37,918 bases of DNA from Candidatus Hydrogenedentota bacterium (GTDB lineage Bacteria; Hydrogenedentota; Hydrogenedentia; Hydrogenedentales; SLHB01), in the NCBI GenBank assembly GCA_020849535.1, contig JADLGB010000012.1, positions 1 to 37,918 of the forward strand, given 5' to 3'. How positions within the stretch are numbered: the stretch's first letter is position 1; each line of letters begins with the position of its first letter. A program made the position numbers and the translations under genes. Positions 34,726 to 37,918 of the stretch are shown piece by piece. A model generated the notes under the pieces. The model was not told where the DNA came from and did no database searches. It was given only the letters and a program-made list of their open reading frames with translations.

Positions 34726-35889
34726 TCAAATACGGATGAATATCTTCTTGTTGTACAGGTAGCGCGCGAACAGGCAAATCAGGACCACGTACATGGCGGC
34801 AAGCAGCAGCGGACCGTACGGGTCAATGGCGATCTCGATGTTTCCTCCAACGAAGCGCGACGCGATCTTGTCGAAATCGATCAGGTTATCCGCCATGTAG
34901 ATGGCAAGCGCATTGCTCCCAATCCAAATGAAAGGCCGCGTCCAGACCCTGAACTTCCAGATGTCGACCACTTGATAAAACAAAGCAAGCAGCAGACAAC
35001 TGTAGCCGCCCGCCACCAGCACATAGCTGGACGTCCAGATCTTCTTGATGATCGGGAATTGCAGACCCCACAAGTAGCCCAGCCCCAGCATCAACAAACC
35101 TGCAGCCGCCAGGTAGGCAACCTTGCGCTGATCCGGCACTTCCTTCTTTGTGATCAACAGCCCGGCGAACACCCCCAGAAGACAACTCGCCACGGCCGGC
35201 AACGTGCTCAGGATACCCTCCGGATCCCAGTCTCCGTCCCAGCGCCGCCCGGGCAGAAAGTGATAGTCGATGTAATGGGTGAGATTGCGTCCTTGCTCGT
35301 AGGACGCAACCGCCGGGGTGTTTGGATCGAAGTGGCCCGGTACCCGGGCCGCGACGAACGTCAACGCCGCCCAATAGCCCACGAGGATGACCACGAACAC
35401 CGCAACCAACCCACGGACCCGCAGGTGGCAATACAAGAGACTCGTGAAGAGATAACACAAGGCCAGGCGTTGCAGCACGCCCACCAGCCGGATCTCGGGC
35501 CACACCCTCGCCATCCCCCCGTAGTAGAAGATGCCGAGCAGGTAGAGCAGCACGAATCGTTTGAATATCCGGATGTGCGCCGCCTTCATCCCGTGCTTCG
35601 CGATGATCTTGTCCAACGAGAACACCGTCGCGACGCCCACGAGGAACACAAAAAGCGGGAAGATCAGGTCGTAAAAGCGGAACCCTATCCATTCCGCGTG
35701 GTCGAACTGCGTGGCGACCGCCTGCAGGAAGCCCTTTCCCCCGCTGGCCTCGTTCAACGCACCGACAAACCCTTCCGCACCGACGATCCAGAACATGTCG
35801 AAGCCGCGCAGCGCATCCACCGACACATACCGCGTCGCGGACTCCGCCGCGGCGGCAAGCCCTTCCACGGGCGAGGCGTTCTCTTGCAT
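34726..35889 (-). CDS. HGSNAT-like transmembrane acetyltransferase, second paralogue
   Basis: A 387-residue membrane protein of the DUF5009 / heparan-alpha-glucosaminide N-acetyltransferase family, with about ten helices. The opening SVDALRGFDMFWIVG is the family signature. H64 in FDHAEWIGF corresponds to the HxxWxG histidine that is catalytic in human HGSNAT. GVLQRLALCYLFTSLLY and DPEGILSTLPAVASCLLGVFAG are further family blocks. The enzyme would pass an acetyl group from cytosolic acetyl-CoA across the membrane to an exported amino sugar. It begins 24 bases after the stop of its paralogue, with GGAGA upstream. Confidence 0.88.
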   Translation of the reverse strand: MQENASPVEGLAAAAESATRYVSVDALRGFDMFWIVGAEGFVGALNEASGGKGFLQAVATQFDHAEWIGFRFYDLIFPLFVFLVGVATVFSLDKIIAKHGMKAAHIRIFKRFVLLYLLGIFYYGGMARVWPEIRLVGVLQRLALCYLFTSLLYCHLRVRGLVAVFVVILVGYWAALTFVAARVPGHFDPNTPAVASYEQGRNLTHYIDYHFLPGRRWDGDWDPEGILSTLPAVASCLLGVFAGLLITKKEVPDQRKVAYLAAAGLLMLGLGYLWGLQFPIIKKIWTSSYVLVAGGYSCLLLALFYQVVDIWKFRVWTRPFIWIGSNALAIYMADNLIDFDKIASRFVGGNIEIAIDPYGPLLLAAMYVVLICLFARYLYNKKIFIRI

Positions 35890-35913
35890 GCATGTATTCT
35901 CCGCGTCAAAGTC

Positions 35914-37125
35914 CTATACGCGCAGGAAGATCTTGCGGTGGTACAGGAACCGCAACAGCGCAAAGCAAATCAGCATGGACACGAACCACACGGTGAGCGG
36001 CCCGTACAGGCCCAGCGAGGCCTCGACAGGTCCACCCACAAATCGCTTGGCAATCGCATCGAAATCGACCATGTTGGTTGCCATGTAAATGGTCAGCGGG
36101 TTCGCGCCCACCCAAATCAGGGGGATGCACCACTTCTGGTAGTTCCAAATGTCAATCACCTGGTAGAAAAGGCCGAGCAGCACGAAACTGTAACCGCCCG
36201 TGACAAGGACGTAGCTGGAGGTCCACAGGCGTTTAATGACCGGGAACTGCAGGCCCCAGACATAGCCCGCGACAATCATCAGCACGCCGCCCACCACCAT
36301 GATCATCACCTTGCGCTGGGCCGACACCTCCTTGTTCTGAATCAGGAAGGCCGCAAACACCCCGAGCAAGCAACTACACACCGCCGGGAAGGTACTGAAA
36401 TAGCCCTCGGGGTCCGTGCCGTAATACGGGGGAAGCTGTTTGTCGATCCAGTGGGAGATGTTCTCTCCGCGCGCAAACGTGGCCTCCGCCGCGCCAGGAG
36501 CGGGCACAAAGGTCAGTAACGCCCAGTAGCCAATCATGATGGCCACGAACACGCCCACAAGGGCCTTGGGCTTCAGATTGATGAACAGTAGGCTCGTGAA
36601 GAGATAGCAGAGTGCCAACCGCTGCAGCACGCCGCACAACACGTTCTCGTCGAACTCGTTGTAGTCGATCGCGCCCGATTCGGTGACTTTGTACAGGAGC
36701 GCCACGCCCTCGTCGTAGAACACGCCCAGCAGGAACATCAGCACAAAACGCTTGAAGATGCGTTTATACGCCGCGGCCTTGCCCTCCTTGGCAACCATCT
36801 TCTGCAACGAGAATACCACCGACACGCCTACGATGAAGACGAACATGGGAAAGATCAGATCGTAGTACACGAACCCTTCCCAGGACCGGTGTTTCAACTG
36901 GTTCGCCAGGAATCCCGCCCATCCGCTCTGCGCGAGGACCGCCAGGTCCTTGATGGGTTCCCCGCCCTTCGCGGCGATGTGATTCAAGGCCTCGTACAGG
37001 TTGTCCGACCCGATGATCCACAGCATCGTGAACCCGCGCAACGCATCCAGCGAGGTCAAACGCCACGAGGGCGCGACCGCCTTCACGTCGCCATTCTTGT
37101 TTGGTGCTTCTTTTTCAGTTCCCAT
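35914..37125 (-). CDS. HGSNAT-like transmembrane acetyltransferase, first paralogue
   Basis: A 403-residue paralogue of the next gene, similar along its whole length: LTSLDALRGFTMLWIIGSDN, H79 in LKHRSWEGF, YYDLIFPMFVFIVGVSVVFSL, GVLQRLALCYLFTSLLF, DPEGYFSTFPAVCSCLLGVFA, and a C-terminus RFLYHRKIFLRV parallel to RYLYNKKIFIRI. It has a longer cytoplasmic start and an extra loop (about 148-165) containing DYNEFDEN. It is first in the leftward four-gene cluster. The ATG at 37125 is preceded by GGGGATATGGGTC; the frame begins 26 codons earlier without family similarity. The tandem duplicates may have split donor or acceptor specificity. Confidence 0.88.
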   Translation of the reverse strand: MGTEKEAPNKNGDVKAVAPSWRLTSLDALRGFTMLWIIGSDNLYEALNHIAAKGGEPIKDLAVLAQSGWAGFLANQLKHRSWEGFVYYDLIFPMFVFIVGVSVVFSLQKMVAKEGKAAAYKRIFKRFVLMFLLGVFYDEGVALLYKVTESGAIDYNEFDENVLCGVLQRLALCYLFTSLLFINLKPKALVGVFVAIMIGYWALLTFVPAPGAAEATFARGENISHWIDKQLPPYYGTDPEGYFSTFPAVCSCLLGVFAAFLIQNKEVSAQRKVMIMVVGGVLMIVAGYVWGLQFPVIKRLWTSSYVLVTGGYSFVLLGLFYQVIDIWNYQKWCIPLIWVGANPLTIYMATNMVDFDAIAKRFVGGPVEASLGLYGPLTVWFVSMLICFALLRFLYHRKIFLRV

Positions 37126-37512
37126 GACCCATATCCCCGTTTTGACACATTGGGTGTTAGGGTAGCCTTTTCGTGCCCGAAGAATAAAGGTTACTACGCC
37201 CATGGCATCCCCACGTATCTAGCGCGTCTTTGCTTCTTGGACAAGAATGCGGCGTATCAGGCAATCGCCGCTCGCCTCGCGCAGTTCATGTCGTTATTGC
37301 AGGTTACCGTGTTGCATCTTGTATTGGTTTCTGATGCAGGCCGATTGCTCCTATTCTGCCTGATATGCTATATTGTCCCTGGAGCCTGCATTGCTAAAGC
37401 ACCGGGTTCTGTGCGATGTGGCGGATCCGGATGAGGCGTGGGAGAAGTCACAACCCAGTGAGACAACCTCGATCCGCGAAACGTGTCGCAGGCCGATTTT
37501 GGGGGAGCATTC
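37126..37512. other. Divergent intergenic region
   Basis: Separates the leftward acetyltransferase cluster from the rightward lipoprotein gene. Apart from the rightward promoter candidate it shows no gene; open frames across it lack motifs and ribosome sites. A promoter for the leftward cluster must lie here, but I cannot place it. Confidence 0.5.
37345..37374 (+). promoter_or_regulatory. Candidate promoter of the lipoprotein gene
   Basis: TTGCTC (37345-37350), an 18-bp spacer, and TATATT (37369-37374) directly preceded by the extended element TGC. The predicted start near 37381 gives a leader of about 130 bases before the ATG at 37513. Confidence 0.5.
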
Positions 37513-37918
37513 ATGAAGAACATACATACGCTCGTGGACCGCGCCACTGCCTTGTTCTTTTCTGCGTCTCTCATCGCTCTGTCTGGCTGCCTTCCGGATA
37601 AGACGGATCAGGCCGTTCTTCCGAAAGACAACGTGTACATCGGCCCAGGTGAGCGTGTCTATCATGAGCGGACCTGCCCCCTGGCTGGACCAAATTTCAG
37701 TGAATATGGGAGGGAGGATACCGTCACCGCCGGCTACGCGCCTTGCGAGGTCTGCCATTTCAGCGTCCCTCGCGAGGAAGTCGGCAAAGTTGTCGAGAAA
37801 AGCGCGCGGTACGGAAAATACACCCAGTACGTACCCGCAAACCTCAAGACGCCCATACGTCTTGTCGTGATTGCGCACGGGACTCCGGGAGGCACCGATA
37901 CTACAGGGCTCGGCGCCG
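37513..37918 (+). CDS. Lipoprotein with Cys/His motif and hydrolase start (partial, runs off the window)
   Basis: 135 codons are visible. The signal peptide ends in the lipobox LSGC (C26), so it should be lipid-anchored. A compact Cys/His module follows (residues 40-83): Y50-H51, C55, then GYAPCEVC (C78, C81), resembling the small zinc-binding module of Ada and related nuclease-associated domains (Y-H-x3-C ... GYxPCxxC). From about residue 113, TPIRLVVIAHGTPGG looks like the first strand and oxyanion loop of an alpha/beta hydrolase. The stop lies beyond 37918. GGGGGAG sits five bases before the ATG. A complementary-strand frame covers the same stretch but has no such features. Confidence 0.8.
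   Translation, partial: MKNIHTLVDRATALFFSASLIALSGCLPDKTDQAVLPKDNVYIGPGERVYHERTCPLAGPNFSEYGREDTVTAGYAPCEVCHFSVPREEVGKVVEKSARYGKYTQYVPANLKTPIRLVVIAHGTPGGTDTTGLGA

Noticed and set aside
34606..36519. 637-codon frame opposite the acetyltransferase genes
   Set aside because: Antisense shadow: rich in Arg, His, Gln and Asp without motifs, while the opposite strand encodes two clear membrane proteins.
37351..37878. 175-codon leftward frame at the right end
   Set aside because: Opposite a lipoprotein frame with signal peptide, lipobox and Cys/His motif, and without any of its own.

Overview
The window is GC-rich bacterial chromosome (about 60% G+C by eye). Its flavour is that of an environmental PVC/Hydrogenedentota-type bacterium. 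The signs are prepilin-like proteins with an N-terminal [24 protein letters not shown] helix, a DUF1080 protein, a DUF4838 protein, a GH95-like protein, TSP3 calcium repeats and many intergenic hairpin repeats. The phylum is inferred from family content; there is no rRNA, tRNA, phage, IS transposase or CRISPR array here.

Layout. 1-3338: the start of a leftward prepilin gene, then a rightward three-gene unit (DUF2157 membrane protein, GDYXXLXY protein, NAD-dependent epimerase) joined by two ATGA stop/start overlaps. 3610-6471: a 953-residue hybrid histidine kinase with extracytoplasmic sensor, PAS, PocR, kinase and receiver domains. 6577-8066 (leftward): a short isopropylmalate synthase preceded by a leucine-rich leader peptide and attenuator. 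8149-9789 (leftward): a lipase maturation factor homologue, with a 14-bp minisatellite upstream. 10162-13394 (rightward): apaG, a diacylglycerol-kinase-type lipid kinase, a secreted DUF1080 protein and a family 2 glycosyltransferase, ended by a triplicated 84-86 bp hairpin repeat. 13664-15974 (leftward): a polytopic Agl23-like membrane protein and a secreted discoidin-domain protein. 16172-16807: a VapBC-type toxin-antitoxin pair. 16989-22448: secreted GH95-like and DUF4838 proteins flanking a leftward HigA antitoxin whose HigB toxin is reduced to a 13-codon stub. 22899-24806: a TetR regulator and a full-length prepilin-like protein. 25231-27725 (leftward): a YhhN membrane protein and a secreted CocE/NonD hydrolase. 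27915-30530: a large secreted protein ending in TSP3 repeats. 30547-37125: a leftward four-gene cluster (two HGSNAT-like acetyltransferases, a polytopic GT-C-like protein and a GH42-like/nitrilase fusion). 37513 to the end: the start of a lipoprotein hydrolase.

The strongest new observation is the leuA leader. A 29-codon leader ORF carries seven leucine codons within eight consecutive codons. It lies across four mutually pairing RNA segments that end in a GC-rich terminator with a U-tract. This is a complete leucine-responsive transcription attenuator. The enzyme it controls lacks the C-terminal domain that gives usual LeuA proteins leucine feedback inhibition, so control may have moved to the transcript. 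Second is the four-gene sugar-acetylation/amide-hydrolysis cluster with a GH42-nitrilase fusion. Third is the set of intergenic inverted repeats, one of which shows a compensatory base change that preserves its stem.
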